A stretch of DNA of 64,000 bases from Kitasatospora mediocidica KCTC 9733 (GCF_000744225.1 NZ_JQLN01000007.1:310001-374000), one strand, 5' to 3'; shown: positions 16,032 through 24,588, numbered from the stretch's first letter. The notes: generated by a model not told the origin, from the letters alone. Numbers and translations: made by a program.

Positions 16032-16955
16032 GTGACCGCACCCCGACTGATGCTCCTCGACTCCGCCAGCCTCTACTTCCGGGCCTACTTCGGTGTCCCG
16101 GAGTCGCTGAAGTCCCCGGACGGCCAGCCCGTGAACGCCGTCCGGGGCCTGCTCGACTTCATCACCCGGCTGGTCCAGGACCACCGCCCCGACCAGTTGG
16201 TCGCCTGCATGGACGCCGACTGGCGACCGCAGTGGCGCGTCGACCTGATCCCCACCTACAAGACCCACCGGCTGGCCCCCGAGGCCACGGCGGGCGAGGA
16301 GGAGGTCCCGGACACCCTCGCCCCCCAGGTCCCGGTCATCGAACAGGTGCTGGACGCCCTGGGCATCGCCCGGATCGGCTCCCCCGGCTACGAGGCGGAC
16401 GACGTGATCGGCACCCTCGCCACCCGCGCCGCCGGCCCGGTCCAGATCGTCACCGGCGACCGCGACCTCTTCCAACTCGTCGACGACGCCCGCGACATCC
16501 AGGTCTTCTACCCCCTCAAGGGCGTCGGCACCCTGCAGATCACCGACGACACCCTGCTCCGCGAGAAGTACGGCGTCACCGGCGCCCAGTACACCGACAT
16601 GGCCGTCCTGCGCGGCGACCCCAGCGACGGCCTGCCCGGCGTCAAGGGCATCGGCGAGAAGACCGCCACCGGGCTCATCCACGAGTACGGCGACCTCGCC
16701 GGCATCCGCGCCGCCGCCGCCGACCCCTTCTCCAAACTCACCCCCGCCCGCCGCAAGAACCTCCTCGAAGGCGCCCCCTACCTCGACGTCGCCCCCACCG
16801 TCGTCCGCGTCGCCACCGACGTCCCCCTCCCCACCTTCGACCCCACCCTCCCCCGCGAACCCCTCGACCCCATGACCCTCGAAGACCTCGCCACCCGCTG
16901 GGGCCTCGGCACCTCCCTCACCCGCCTCCTCGACACCCTCGCCGCCACCCGCTGA
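16032..16955 (+). CDS. 5'-3' exonuclease (PolI N-terminal domain-like)
   Basis: A stand-alone 307-residue FEN-like 5'-3' exonuclease. LMLLDSASLYFRAYFG, YEADDVIGTLA and ITGDRDLFQLV give the metal-binding acidic residues. The helix-3-turn-helix region is LRGDPSDGLPGVKGIGEKTA. No polymerase domain follows. The GTG at 16032 is chosen; a GTG six codons earlier is also possible and neither has a strong Shine-Dalgarno site. The second half of the gene has strikingly C-rich third positions. It probably acts in removal of RNA/DNA flaps during repair or replication. Confidence 0.93.
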   Translation: MTAPRLMLLDSASLYFRAYFGVPESLKSPDGQPVNAVRGLLDFITRLVQDHRPDQLVACMDADWRPQWRVDLIPTYKTHRLAPEATAGEEEVPDTLAPQVPVIEQVLDALGIARIGSPGYEADDVIGTLATRAAGPVQIVTGDRDLFQLVDDARDIQVFYPLKGVGTLQITDDTLLREKYGVTGAQYTDMAVLRGDPSDGLPGVKGIGEKTATGLIHEYGDLAGIRAAAADPFSKLTPARRKNLLEGAPYLDVAPTVVRVATDVPLPTFDPTLPREPLDPMTLEDLATRWGLGTSLTRLLDTLAATR

Positions 16956-17022
16956 GTGCCGACGATCCTGACTCAGCGGCGGGGGCCGTGGTGTACGCAC
17001 GCAGGCTTTCGACGACGATCAG

Positions 17023-17280
17023 ATGACCGTAGCCCTGAAGGCCCTCCGGTCACTGCTGTCCCGGCTCGAAATCGAGTTCTCAGTCCCGTTCAGAGACTTT
17101 CGAGCTTTCCGCACCTACTGGATCAACCATGACATGGCGAACAGCTGGGCCGCTCGTAGGGAGTTCCTGTCCTCGATATTCGAGCCCGTTCGGGACCAAC
17201 TTGAGCAACTGGAAGAAGACGCCTATCTGGGTACAGGGTTCCGCGGGCCCCTCGGCGAGATGCGGAACATCATCCCCTGA
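17023..17280 (+). CDS. small hypothetical protein, possibly a gene remnant
   Basis: An 85-residue frame with plausible protein composition (FRDFRAFRTYWINHDMANSWAARREFLSSIFEP). It has no clear ribosome-binding site. Base composition is less GC-rich at third positions than in its neighbours, suggesting transfer or decay. It looks like a helical C-terminal piece of a larger protein, but I do not recognise the family. It marks the start of the accessory region. Confidence 0.4.
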   Translation: MTVALKALRSLLSRLEIEFSVPFRDFRAFRTYWINHDMANSWAARREFLSSIFEPVRDQLEQLEEDAYLGTGFRGPLGEMRNIIP

Positions 17281-17431
17281 TCTCGCAGGTCAACGCGAAA
17301 TCAGACGTTCTGTCATAGGAGGCACGCTCAGGTCTTGTCTCGGCCGAGAACGTCGCGCGTCCCTGGTACCGCTCGGCTGCTGCCTCGGCTGATCAGGACG
17401 CACCCGTGGGCGTGGTGAACGACGGACGGGG

Positions 17432-18412
17432 TCACCGGGGCAGAGTGACCAGGACGCGGCCACGGCTGCCGGCGTCGACGCGGTCGTGGGCCTTGGCGAT
17501 GTCCGCCAGCTCGTAACGGTCGCCGACTTCGACGGTCAGGGCGCCCACGGCGGCCGCGGCGGTCAGATCGCGTGCTGCCTGGCGTTTCGCCTCTTCGGGG
17601 AAGTCGTCGCTGCCGATCAAGCGCAGGATGACGTTGTTGAACAGCAGCGACCAGAAGGGGATCTCGGTCCGGTCCGCGCTCGTCGCGTAGGCGGCGATGA
17701 CCGCGCCGTTCGCGACCACGGCGTTGTCGAGGTCTGCATTGTCGGACAGGGACACCTCGACGATCCGGTGCACGCCCTCGGGCGCGTACGCGCGGATCGC
17801 CGCCGCCGGGTCCCCCTGGTCCAGAGCCACGGCGTGGGACACGACAGCCGGATCGACCTGTGCGAGATCCGCGCCGCGCCGGACGGTGGCGAGCACCCTG
17901 GCCCCGCCCCAGCGGGCGAGCTGCGCGGCCAGGGAGCCGACCCCGCCCAGAACGCCGTGCACCAGCACGAGCTTGCCGTCGACCGGTCCGTCGGCGAACA
18001 CGGCGCGGTGGGCGGTGATGCCGGGGATGCCCAGGGCCGCGCCGACTTCGTCGCCGAGGTGGTCGGGCAGCGTCACAGCCAGATCGGCGGGCACGACGGT
18101 GTACTGGGCGGCCGTGCCGAACGGTCGGTAGGACTGGGCGCCGTACACCCACACCCGCTGTCCGACCCGACGCCCGTCGACCCCCTCGCCCACGGCGTCG
18201 ACGACTCCGGCGGCGTCGCTGTGCGGGATCACCCGCGGGTAGGGCATCGAGGAGCCGAGCCAGCCGCACCGCTTCTTGGTGTCGCCGGGGTTGACACCGG
18301 AGACGGTGACGCGGACGCGGACCTCGCCCCGGCCGGGGGTGGGGTCGGGCAGCTCGCCGACGCGCAGCACGTCGGCGGCGGGGCCCTGTCGGTCGTACCA
18401 GGACGCAAGCAT
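17432..18412 (-). CDS. zinc-independent MDR oxidoreductase (NADPH:quinone reductase-like)
   Basis: A 326-residue medium-chain dehydrogenase/reductase. The N-terminal GroES-like domain has VSGVNPGDTKKRCGW and PHSDAAGVVDAVGEGV. The Rossmann domain has LVHGVLGGVGSLAAQLARWGGARVLATVRR, and the end (VEVGDRYELADIAKAHDRVDAGSRGRVLVTLP) is typical. The structural-zinc cysteines are absent, as in quinone reductases. It lies 22 bases after the PadR gene on the same strand, so the regulator and this gene are probably co-transcribed. It may detoxify quinones or enals; the substrate is not predictable. Confidence 0.92.
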   Translation of the reverse strand: MLASWYDRQGPAADVLRVGELPDPTPGRGEVRVRVTVSGVNPGDTKKRCGWLGSSMPYPRVIPHSDAAGVVDAVGEGVDGRRVGQRVWVYGAQSYRPFGTAAQYTVVPADLAVTLPDHLGDEVGAALGIPGITAHRAVFADGPVDGKLVLVHGVLGGVGSLAAQLARWGGARVLATVRRGADLAQVDPAVVSHAVALDQGDPAAAIRAYAPEGVHRIVEVSLSDNADLDNAVVANGAVIAAYATSADRTEIPFWSLLFNNVILRLIGSDDFPEEAKRQAARDLTAAAAVGALTVEVGDRYELADIAKAHDRVDAGSRGRVLVTLPR

Positions 18413-18434
18413 GAGCGGCTACCTCCGGGGCTGG

Positions 18435-19007
18435 TCAGCGCACAGGTCGTCCGAGCGTAGAGGGGTCGGTCCCGGCGCGCGCGGCGACTGGCTCGTCACC
18501 GTCCAGAACCTGGTGCAACCAGGCCCGTTCGGCGCTACTGATGGCGCGGGCGGTCAGCAGCATGCCGCGCCGGTAGGGGTCGGCCATGTCCTCGGCACGC
18601 AGCGGCCGGTCGCCGTCGTAGAAGAAGCTCGCCGGCTCCTCCAGGAACTCCAGTCGCCGCCGCAGCACCGCGTGCTGTTCGGCGACGTCCGGCAGGAGGG
18701 AGAGGAACGCCAGCACGGTGAAGAACCGCGTGAAGTCGCTGATCTCGTGGTCGGCGGGCGCGCGCAGCCGCTGCAGCAGGTCGGTGCGCCCTGCGTCGGT
18801 CACACTCAGTATGTAGCGGGCCGGGCCCGCGGCCGGGTCCGGGCGCCGTTCCAGCAAGCCCGCCGCGGCGAGACGCTTGATCGCCGGATACAGACTGCCG
18901 TCGCTCACCGGCCGGCTGTAGCCCGTCAACTCCGAGAGTCGGCGGCGCAGTTCATGTCCGGACAAAGGCCGCTCGGCCAGGAAGCCCAGTATCGCTAGGT
19001 CAAGCAT
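18435..19007 (-). CDS. PadR family transcriptional regulator
   Basis: A 190-residue regulator. The N-terminal winged helix (MLDLAILGFLAERPLSGHELRRRL ... VSDGSLYPAIKRLAAAGLLE) is classic PadR. The C-terminal dimer/effector region is helical (FTRFFTVLAFLSLLPDVAEQHAVLRRRLEFL). The ATG at 19007 follows GATGGGGAC. It is divergent from a SnoaL-like gene, and two palindromes lie between them, so it most likely represses both its own transcript (with the quinone reductase) and the divergent gene. Confidence 0.93.
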   Translation of the reverse strand: MLDLAILGFLAERPLSGHELRRRLSELTGYSRPVSDGSLYPAIKRLAAAGLLERRPDPAAGPARYILSVTDAGRTDLLQRLRAPADHEISDFTRFFTVLAFLSLLPDVAEQHAVLRRRLEFLEEPASFFYDGDRPLRAEDMADPYRRGMLLTARAISSAERAWLHQVLDGDEPVAARAGTDPSTLGRPVR

Positions 19008-19028
19008 GTCCCCATCGTCCCACACCTA

Positions 19029-19058
19029 CATCGAATCGATGCACACATCGAATCGATG
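19029..19058. promoter_or_regulatory. double palindromic operator CATCGA-A-TCGATG x2
   Basis: Two exact copies of a 13-bp palindrome (6-bp arms, central A) lie at 19029-19041 and 19046-19058. The centres are 17 bp apart. They lie 22-51 bp upstream of padR and 63-92 bp upstream of the divergent gene. This is a strong candidate for the PadR binding site. Confidence 0.8.
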
Positions 19059-19120
19059 TACTGTGGTTCTTCCGCTCGCTCGTTGCGAGGGGCAGTGCAA
19101 GAAGAGAGAGGCGGACGGAC

Positions 19121-19540
19121 ATGTCGCCGCAATCCACGGAATCCGTGATGAGTCGCTTCGTCGAGTTCATCAACACAGCTGACGAGGACCTTGCCCGTGA
19201 GGTCATCGCCCCGGATGCCGAGTTTCATGCGCCGAGCCACCCGGAACCGCTGCGGGGCCCTGAGGGCTACCTGGAGCTGATCGCGATGATGCGCGCGGGG
19301 TTCCCGGATGTCCGGTGGACTCTGGAAGAGACCGTCACCGAGGGCGACACGGTGGCCGCCCGGTTCACCATGCGCGGAACGCATCAGGGCGAGTTCTTCG
19401 GAATCCCGGCCAGCGGAAAGACCATCTCGGTCCAGGCCATGAACCTCTACTACCTGGCCGACGGAAAGATCATCAAGGAGCGGGGCCAGCCCGACCTCCT
19501 CGGGGTGATGCAGCAGATCGGTGCCGTTCCTGCGCCTTGA
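19121..19540 (+). CDS. SnoaL-like/ester cyclase family protein
   Basis: A 139-residue NTF2-fold protein: MSRFVEFINTADEDLAREVIAPDAEFHAP, PEGYLELIAMMRAGFPDVRWTLEE and GTHQGEFFGIPASGKTISVQAMNLYYLADGKI. These are the signatures of the SnoaL polyketide cyclase/ester cyclase family, many members of which are generic small-molecule-binding proteins. GAGAGAGGCGGACGGAC precedes the ATG. Its divergent pairing with padR and the quinone reductase suggests an inducible response to a small toxic compound. Confidence 0.9.
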   Translation: MSPQSTESVMSRFVEFINTADEDLAREVIAPDAEFHAPSHPEPLRGPEGYLELIAMMRAGFPDVRWTLEETVTEGDTVAARFTMRGTHQGEFFGIPASGKTISVQAMNLYYLADGKIIKERGQPDLLGVMQQIGAVPAP

Positions 19541-19602
19541 GAGGGCGGCATGTGAGCTGATGTCCGTTTCGCCGTGGCGGAGGAAGTAGTCGGGCTGGGC
19601 GG

Positions 19603-19890
19603 CTACGTTCGCGGCAGAGTGAAGAGGCCCGGTTCGGTCTCGGTGAGGATGTTGCACCCGGTCAGGCGTTGAGCTTCCAGGGCCTTCGTCACGGTGCCCG
19701 CGGTGCCGGCCGCGACCTTGTCGAGCAGGGCGGTGCCGAAGGCGTTGTCGTGGACGGAGGCGGCCGGCACGACCGCGGCGATCACCAGGCCCAGCACGTC
19801 CACGGCAAGTCCCCGCTTGCGGCCGGGCACCTTCTTCGCCGCGTCGCGTCCCGTCGTCACGGCCTGCACCCCGGCTGCGGCGTGCAGGCT
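19603..19890 (-). pseudogene. IS5-family transposase remnant
   Basis: The frame contains GRDAAKKVPGRKRGLAVDVLGLVIAAVVPAASVHDNAFGTALLDK. This is a degenerate form of the IS5/IS1182-like DDE transposase segment (G-KKV-GRKRH-VVDTLGL, then ASV-D). It lacks both the N-terminal DNA-binding part and the last catalytic Glu region. I found no flanking terminal inverted repeats or target duplication. It is a decayed insertion-sequence fragment. Confidence 0.65.
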
Positions 19891-20109
19891 CTGGGTGCCG
19901 AGCACCACCAGGCTCAGAGCGCAGCGGAGGGTGCATACGGCGGTCGGGTAGCCGGGGCACAGCAATGTGCTCCGGCTACCCGACATCATCGACGGCAGCG
20001 GCTCGGCGGACGTCACCGACGTCCTGCGGGCGGCCAGGATCACGCCGAGCAGGACCAGGCCGATCGTGCTGAACGACGCGCCGACCGCGAGGGCAGCAGC
20101 CTTCTCACG

Positions 20110-21481
20110 CTATTTGAGCTGCGTGCCACCCGAGTTTCGGTAGGTGTTCGTCTTCGCGAACAGGTTGCCGCCGTCGCTTTCGACCGTGGTCGAATCCGGT
20201 GTTCCCGGGCCGAACAGCAGACCCGCGACATGGGCGCTCGCGACCTGGTCCATGTGCGAGAACAGCCAGTCGACCTTGTCGTCCTGGTAGTGGTTCGTGG
20301 TGTTGTTCTGTCGCATGTTGCCGAGCGGGATCTGCCAGGCCACGATCGGTTTGCCGACCGTGTCCGCCATCTGCTTCCAATACGCGAGCTGCGCGGCCCA
20401 CTTCTGGTCGGTCCAGAACGAGTTGTGTCCGCCATTCGCCGGCAAGGCATTGACGCCGGCGTCCGCGGCTTCTACCTCCCCGACCAGGAAGTCCGCGCCG
20501 GTTGCCCCGAGGGCCACGTAATCCCTGCCACAGCGTGCCACGTTACCCGGCCAGTCCCAGCAGGTGAGATGCAGGCCGACGGCCGCGTCAGGAGCGTACT
20601 TGCGGGTCATTGCGATCAGACAGTGGGCCAGACCCACCACACTGTTCTCCTGATTGGCGCAGTCGTTCGGAGCCGCAGCAGTCACCTGCGCCGGGACCGT
20701 GTCCAGATTGCCCATCCCTCGTGCGAATCCCCAAAAATCAGGTTCGAGATCGATCATGTCGTGCGAGGTGCCGATCTTCTGGAGGAAGAAACGGTAGTCG
20801 TTGAGGTATCTGGTGAGGAGGTCGACCCGGTTGACCGCCTTCACCTCGTCCTGCCACGCCGGAGCGGAGGTGAGGTCAGGCAGTTCAAACCATGTCCACA
20901 TCATTGTCTGCGGATGAGGACGACCCTGATAGGTGGCCTGCGCAGCGCGGGCTTCCATAGTGGGGATGATCCCCCCCACGCCCACCGTCCACGCATCCCC
21001 ACCAATTCAACCCACTCGGGCAGGTCGACGCCGTGTACAGGTCGCTCGACGGTGCAGGCGGACTGACGAGGTATTGGTACCGAACGTCGAACGGTGCGGC
21101 GGCCGCAGAAGCATCGGTCATCCCTCCTCCGATCGACACCGTGCTCTTGCCCATGAAAGTGACGGAGTTTCGTGTCGTCGAGCCGCCGCCGACGGACGTG
21201 CTGCCGCCCGAGGGTGTGCTACCCGGCGTTGGCCCGCCGCCCGCGGCGTTCGCTTTACCCGATGGGGTGGACGAAACCGCTGCCGTCGCAGGCGCCGCGT
21301 TGGTGGGGGTGCTCGCACTAGCCGCTGGAGTCGGTGAAGCCGCCGTGGTCGCAGACGCCGCAGCGGCGGCATTCCCGGCATGCGACGGCTGACCGCAACC
21401 GGCAACCACCGCGAGCAGGGTCGCCGACACGGCACTCGCCAACGTGAAACGCCACGGGCGGCGTGGATGTGGAGCGGGCAT
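20110..21481 (-). pseudogene. secreted lipoprotein with TIM-barrel-like domain, split by a G7 frameshift
   Basis: Two frames join into one gene. The first (from ATG 21481, preceded by AAAGGAGAG) encodes a lipoprotein signal (LLAVVAGCGQ, Cys29), an Ala/Ser/Thr/Pro linker and a domain start ending SGLNWWGCVDGG. The second encodes GIIPTMEARAAQATYQGRP ... DLEPDFWGFARGMGN ... VGLHLTCWDWPG ... ADFLVGEVEAADAG ... KPIVAWQIPLGN, ending GGTQLK at 20110. The break is at a run of seven G (plus-strand C 20971-20977); removing one G restores a single frame of about 456 codons. Alternating strands with acidic and aromatic residues suggest a glycoside-hydrolase-like barrel. The frameshift may be a read error, a slippery site or true decay. 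Confidence 0.65.
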
Positions 21482-21540
21482 AGCTGAGCTCTCCTTTGAT
21501 CGTGTCAGTCGATCCGGCGACCTTCAGTGGTCGGGCGGCC

Positions 21541-21619
21541 CGGAAAGGTTGCCGACCGCGTCCGGTCGAGTCGGCGTTCCACCTCTCCGTTGCCGCCGCG
21601 GGCGGAAAGGTTGCCGACC
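21541..21619. repeat. 17-bp direct repeat upstream of the lipoprotein gene
   Basis: The sequence CGGAAAGGTTGCCGACC occurs at 21541-21557 and again at 21603-21619, 62 bp apart. On the minus strand both copies lie 60-140 bases upstream of the lipoprotein ATG. They are candidate activator or repressor sites. The gene-free stretch 21482-21783 holds these repeats and a hairpin, and nothing else recognised. Confidence 0.7.
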
Positions 21620-21681
21620 CGCGCGGACTTTTTTCGGCAGGGTGAACGACGGGCAGGATCAGAGCGTGGTGGTGAACGGTG

Positions 21682-21706
21682 CTGCAGCTCGATGAGCTGC
21701 AGTTTT
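21682..21706 (+). terminator. hairpin with T-run
   Basis: A 9-bp stem (CTGCAGCTC / GAGCTGCAG, 21682-21690 and 21694-21702) with a 3-base loop is followed by TTTT. It resembles an intrinsic terminator reading left to right, although no plus-strand gene ends just before it. Confidence 0.45.
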
Positions 21707-21783
21707 CTCGAGGGTTGGGTGTGGTAGCGGCCAGGGCGGGGCAGCCAGTGGACGGTTGGTTCTGTCCGTCCAGGAGGTGCGCA

Positions 21784-22113
21784 GTGCCGTCGGTGATCGC
21801 TTTGCTGGAGTGTCGCGAGGCGGTGGCGCGGGAAGGGTTCGAGTCCTGGCTGGAGGCGGGGCGGGAGGCCGAGGAGCATGTTGCTGCGGCCCGGCAGCGT
21901 GTGGACCATGCACGAATTGCCCGCGAGGAGGTGCTGCGTGCGCCGGCCGAGGAGGGCGAAGTCGCCGCACGTCGCGCGGAGAGCGGGCCGGGAACGGGAT
22001 CTGATCGCGGGGCAGGCGGTGCCGACGGGGACGGGTGGGGGGCCCGACCCGCGTCCTACCGCACCCCGTTCGACGCCCCGTCGGACCAGCCAAGCGACGA
22101 CGGCGCACGATGA
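21784..22113 (+). CDS. small coiled-coil protein
   Basis: A 109-residue protein starting with GTG at 21784. A perfect AGGAGG lies five bases upstream. MPSVIALLECREAVAREGFESWLEAGREAEEHVAAARQRVDHARIAREEVL is a helical, heptad-like segment. It resembles a family of small streptomycete proteins (start MPSVI-LLE-RE) that I have seen near mobile elements. The C-terminal half is low-complexity and may be aberrant. Its stop overlaps the first codon of the amidohydrolase remnant (ATGA). Confidence 0.55.
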   Translation: MPSVIALLECREAVAREGFESWLEAGREAEEHVAAARQRVDHARIAREEVLRAPAEEGEVAARRAESGPGTGSDRGAGGADGDGWGARPASYRTPFDAPSDQPSDDGAR

Positions 22114-22574
22114 CCGGCCGAACCATGGCCTCGATCCTGGACTGCCACGTCCACCTCTGGGATCCGCGGCGGCTCTCCTACCCATGGCTCGACTAGGCGC
22201 CCGAGCTCGACCGGCCGTTCACCGCCGACGACTTCGAGCAGCTCCGTCCCGCGCCGGTCGAGGTGGTCTTCATGGAGGCCGGACTCCCGTTCGACGCCTG
22301 GCGTCCGGCAGCACCAGTTGGCCGAACTGGCGCAGCTGGCCGCAGCGTGCCCGCACACACCATCGTCCTGGACCACCTCGGGAAGCCGAAGCCGGAATCC
22401 GGTAACCAGTGGTCGCAGGCACCGCGCCAAGTGGCGAAGCAGCCGAACACCGTCTGCAAGCTCTCCGGCCTGGCCACCGAACTGGCACCGGACGCGACTC
22501 CCGCGTCCGCGCTCGCGCTCCTGCGCGAAGTACTGGACGTGTTCGGCCCCGACCGCTGCCACACCGGTCACTGA
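22110..22574 (+). pseudogene. amidohydrolase (L-fuconolactonase-like) remnant
   Basis: The frame begins MTGRTMASILDCHVHLWDPRRLSYPWLD, the start of an amidohydrolase-2/fuconolactonase-type protein with the metal-binding HxH (HVHLWD). It is stopped by TAG at 22194-22196. The same frame continues with DRPFTADDFEQL and VEVVFMEAG. It then jumps, with about 100 residues missing, to TIVLDHLGKPKPES, VCKLSGLATE and VFGPDRC, where intact family members would continue into the SDWPV metal site. It therefore has a nonsense codon, an internal deletion and a lost C-terminus. It is not functional. Confidence 0.8.
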
Positions 22575-22686
22575 GTCCGGGACCGCACCGCCCGGTCGGC
22601 CTTCGCGCCAGGAGCTTGCCGACGGAGCAGGCAGAGAGCGGTTCCTCTGCCTGCTCCGTGGCGGCTGGGCGCCATCCGGCTCCCGG

Positions 22687-23145
22687 TCAGCTCCAGGGCT
22701 GGGCGGTGAGCCAGCTGGTGTCGTCGGTCCAGGAGGTGGCGTTGTCCCAGGTGTTGGAGCCGCCGTTGGAGGCGGCGTAGACGGTGAAGTTGAAGTGGCG
22801 CAGGTACTTGTCGGGGTAGTTGAGGGACTGGAAGGAGTAGCCCTGGCCGTTGTGTCCGGTCTGCGGGCAGAACGTGGCGTCCTGGGCGAACAGGGAGGTG
22901 TTGTCGTTGGCGTTCAGGTAGAGCTGGAAGCCCGAGTGCCGCAGGTACTGCCCCGGGTCGTTGGCGGACTCGAAGGAGAGGCAGGTGCTGTTGGCGAGGC
23001 CGGCCCGGACGATCCAGGTGGAGTCGGCCTTGACCGTGGCGGAGCTGGAGGAGTCGACGGGGGAGATGACGACCTTGGTGTCGGAGTCGTCGTGGCGGAT
23101 GTAGTCGCCGGTGCAGCAGGAGGTGGTGGCCTGCAGCGAGATCCG
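22687..23145 (-). repeat. 459-bp inverted repeat, left arm (CBM42 module)
   Basis: This arm matches 25696-26154 on the opposite strand with only a few differences seen on reading: Phe/Tyr and Ala/Thr codons near the end, and one silent T/C change. The match begins abruptly at the RISLQ codons and ends at the stop codon. The upstream catalytic domains are far less similar. Confidence 0.85.
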
Positions 23146-24240
23146 CGCGCCCGGGGTGAAGGGGGTGGTGCCGGTCGTGTAGCCGGCCGCGGCGATGTTG
23201 GCCTGGACTGCGGCGTCGGTGGCGTCGCTGGGGTAGCCCTTGACCATCGCGCCCTCGTAGAAGGTGCCCGCGCTGTCGTTGTGGTTGGTCTGGCAGCAGT
23301 CGCCGCCGCTGCCGAGGATGATGGCACCCTGTTTGTGCATGGGGTTGTACCCGCTGGGCAGTGAGCCGCTGTAGAGCTTGGTCAGGCTCCCGGACTGGGC
23401 GTTGGCGCCCTGCAGTGCCATCTGGGTGGTGCCGTTGTTCTTGAGCATCGCGGTGACGAAGTGGCTGGTCTCGGCGACCTGGTCGGTGTTCCAGGCGGTG
23501 CTGCCGCCGGGGAACAGGCCGTCCTCGAGGTCCGCCTGCACCCACGGCCCGGTTCCGCTGCAACCGCCGAACCAGCACGACGTGCCGAAGTTGATCGCGT
23601 CCATGGCGCCGTTGCCGTCGGCCTTGTGGTCGGTCTCGGTGTTGCCGTAGTCGAAGCAGCAGCCGTTGTTGACGTGGGTACCGCTGGTGACCAGGTACTC
23701 GCCCTCGGGCGAGCTGCCGGTCGGCACACCCGAGCCGTTGGCCCAGTAGCTGTTGCCGGGGTTGATGTAGAGCGCGTAGGCCTTCTGGCCGCCCACGGTC
23801 AACGCCTCGGTGGTCGCGGTGGCGGCCGTGTCAACACCGCCGGTCCCGCCCGGTCCCTGGTAGACCAGGGTGTTGCCGCTGTTGCCTGTCTGGTCGTAGA
23901 CGCGGGTGATGGTGCAGGTGGTGCCCGCGCAGAACGAGTCCTGGGCGGCGGCGTTGGCGACGCCTCCGGCGGACAGTACCCCGATGTTCAGCAGGGCGCT
24001 GTCCGAGGCCCGCTGCACCTGGTAGAGCGAGCCGTTGTAGGAGGCGAACAGCGCGCGGGTGGTGCTGTGCGCCGCGACGCACGGGGTGCCGCCGGCCGCG
24101 TAGATGTCGCAGGGCCCCTGGGAGGCGGCGTGCGAGGTGCCGCTGAAGGCGATGAGGCTGGTGAAGGCGAGCAGCACTGCGGCCAGGGGGACGACCAGCC
24201 GCCGGCGCAGGGGGCGAAACAGGCGGAGGGAAAGCATCAT
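22687..24240 (-). CDS. secreted alpha-L-arabinofuranosidase, GH54 with CBM42
   Basis: A 517-residue secreted enzyme. A signal peptide (PLAAVLLAFTSLIAFSGTSHA) ends near residue 38. The GH54 catalytic domain follows: GPCDIYAAGGTPCVAAHSTTRAL, IYDQTG-like RVYDQTGNSGN, CCFDYGNTETD (its Glu matches the family nucleophile) and DGNGAMDAINFG. The C-terminal CBM42 beta-trefoil starts at RISLQATTSCC and ends WLTAQPWS; it binds arabinose side chains of hemicellulose. AAGGGAG precedes the ATG pair. It is divergent from a paralogue at 24589-26154, and LacI-type palindromes lie between them. The CBM42 coding DNA is nearly identical to that of the partner. Confidence 0.93.
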   Translation of the reverse strand: MMLSLRLFRPLRRRLVVPLAAVLLAFTSLIAFSGTSHAASQGPCDIYAAGGTPCVAAHSTTRALFASYNGSLYQVQRASDSALLNIGVLSAGGVANAAAQDSFCAGTTCTITRVYDQTGNSGNTLVYQGPGGTGGVDTAATATTEALTVGGQKAYALYINPGNSYWANGSGVPTGSSPEGEYLVTSGTHVNNGCCFDYGNTETDHKADGNGAMDAINFGTSCWFGGCSGTGPWVQADLEDGLFPGGSTAWNTDQVAETSHFVTAMLKNNGTTQMALQGANAQSGSLTKLYSGSLPSGYNPMHKQGAIILGSGGDCCQTNHNDSAGTFYEGAMVKGYPSDATDAAVQANIAAAGYTTGTTPFTPGARISLQATTSCCTGDYIRHDDSDTKVVISPVDSSSSATVKADSTWIVRAGLANSTCLSFESANDPGQYLRHSGFQLYLNANDNTSLFAQDATFCPQTGHNGQGYSFQSLNYPDKYLRHFNFTVYAASNGGSNTWDNATSWTDDTSWLTAQPWS

Positions 24241-24278
24241 GAACTCCCTTGTTCATTGCTACGGGAGCGCCGAGCAGA

Positions 24279-24292
24279 TGTTAGCGCTAACA
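24279..24292. promoter_or_regulatory. LacI-type operator, site 1
   Basis: TGTTAGCGCTAACA is a perfect 14-bp palindrome 39 bases upstream of the minus-strand GH54 gene. The central GCGC with TAA flanks is typical of LacI-family regulators of sugar use. No LacI gene lies in the window. The rest of the 348-base gap (24241-24588) holds site 2 and no gene. Confidence 0.75.
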
Positions 24293-24528
24293 ATTCCTGC
24301 CGAGCCAACTAGCACTCGGCCGTTCGGATTGAGCCCTCACTATTGACCCACTCCGGACGGAGCGTCAAGAAGTCGAACCGGCTGACTTCAAGAGGTTCTC
24401 CCACGCCGGCCCTCACCTCCAGCAGCAGAGACGAGTCGGCCCACGGCGGTCTCCTTCTCCGGATTGCGAACGGGGCGTTCAAAGCGTTGACCCGCCGGGT
24501 CTCCCCGTGGACACTCGTCCCAGCTCGT

Positions 24529-24542
24529 TGTGAGCGCTAACA
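24529..24542. promoter_or_regulatory. LacI-type operator, site 2
   Basis: TGTGAGCGCTAACA differs from site 1 at one base. It lies 47 bases upstream of the plus-strand GH54 gene. Both enzymes are therefore probably controlled by one sugar-responsive repressor encoded elsewhere. Confidence 0.75.
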
Positions 24543-24588
24543 ATCAGGCTCACCGGTGCCGCCCACAGACGGACGAAGGAGTTCACAC

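Noticed and set aside
19603..20109. Intact insertion sequence around the transposase fragment
   Set aside because: No terminal inverted repeats, target duplication or complete DDE domain found.
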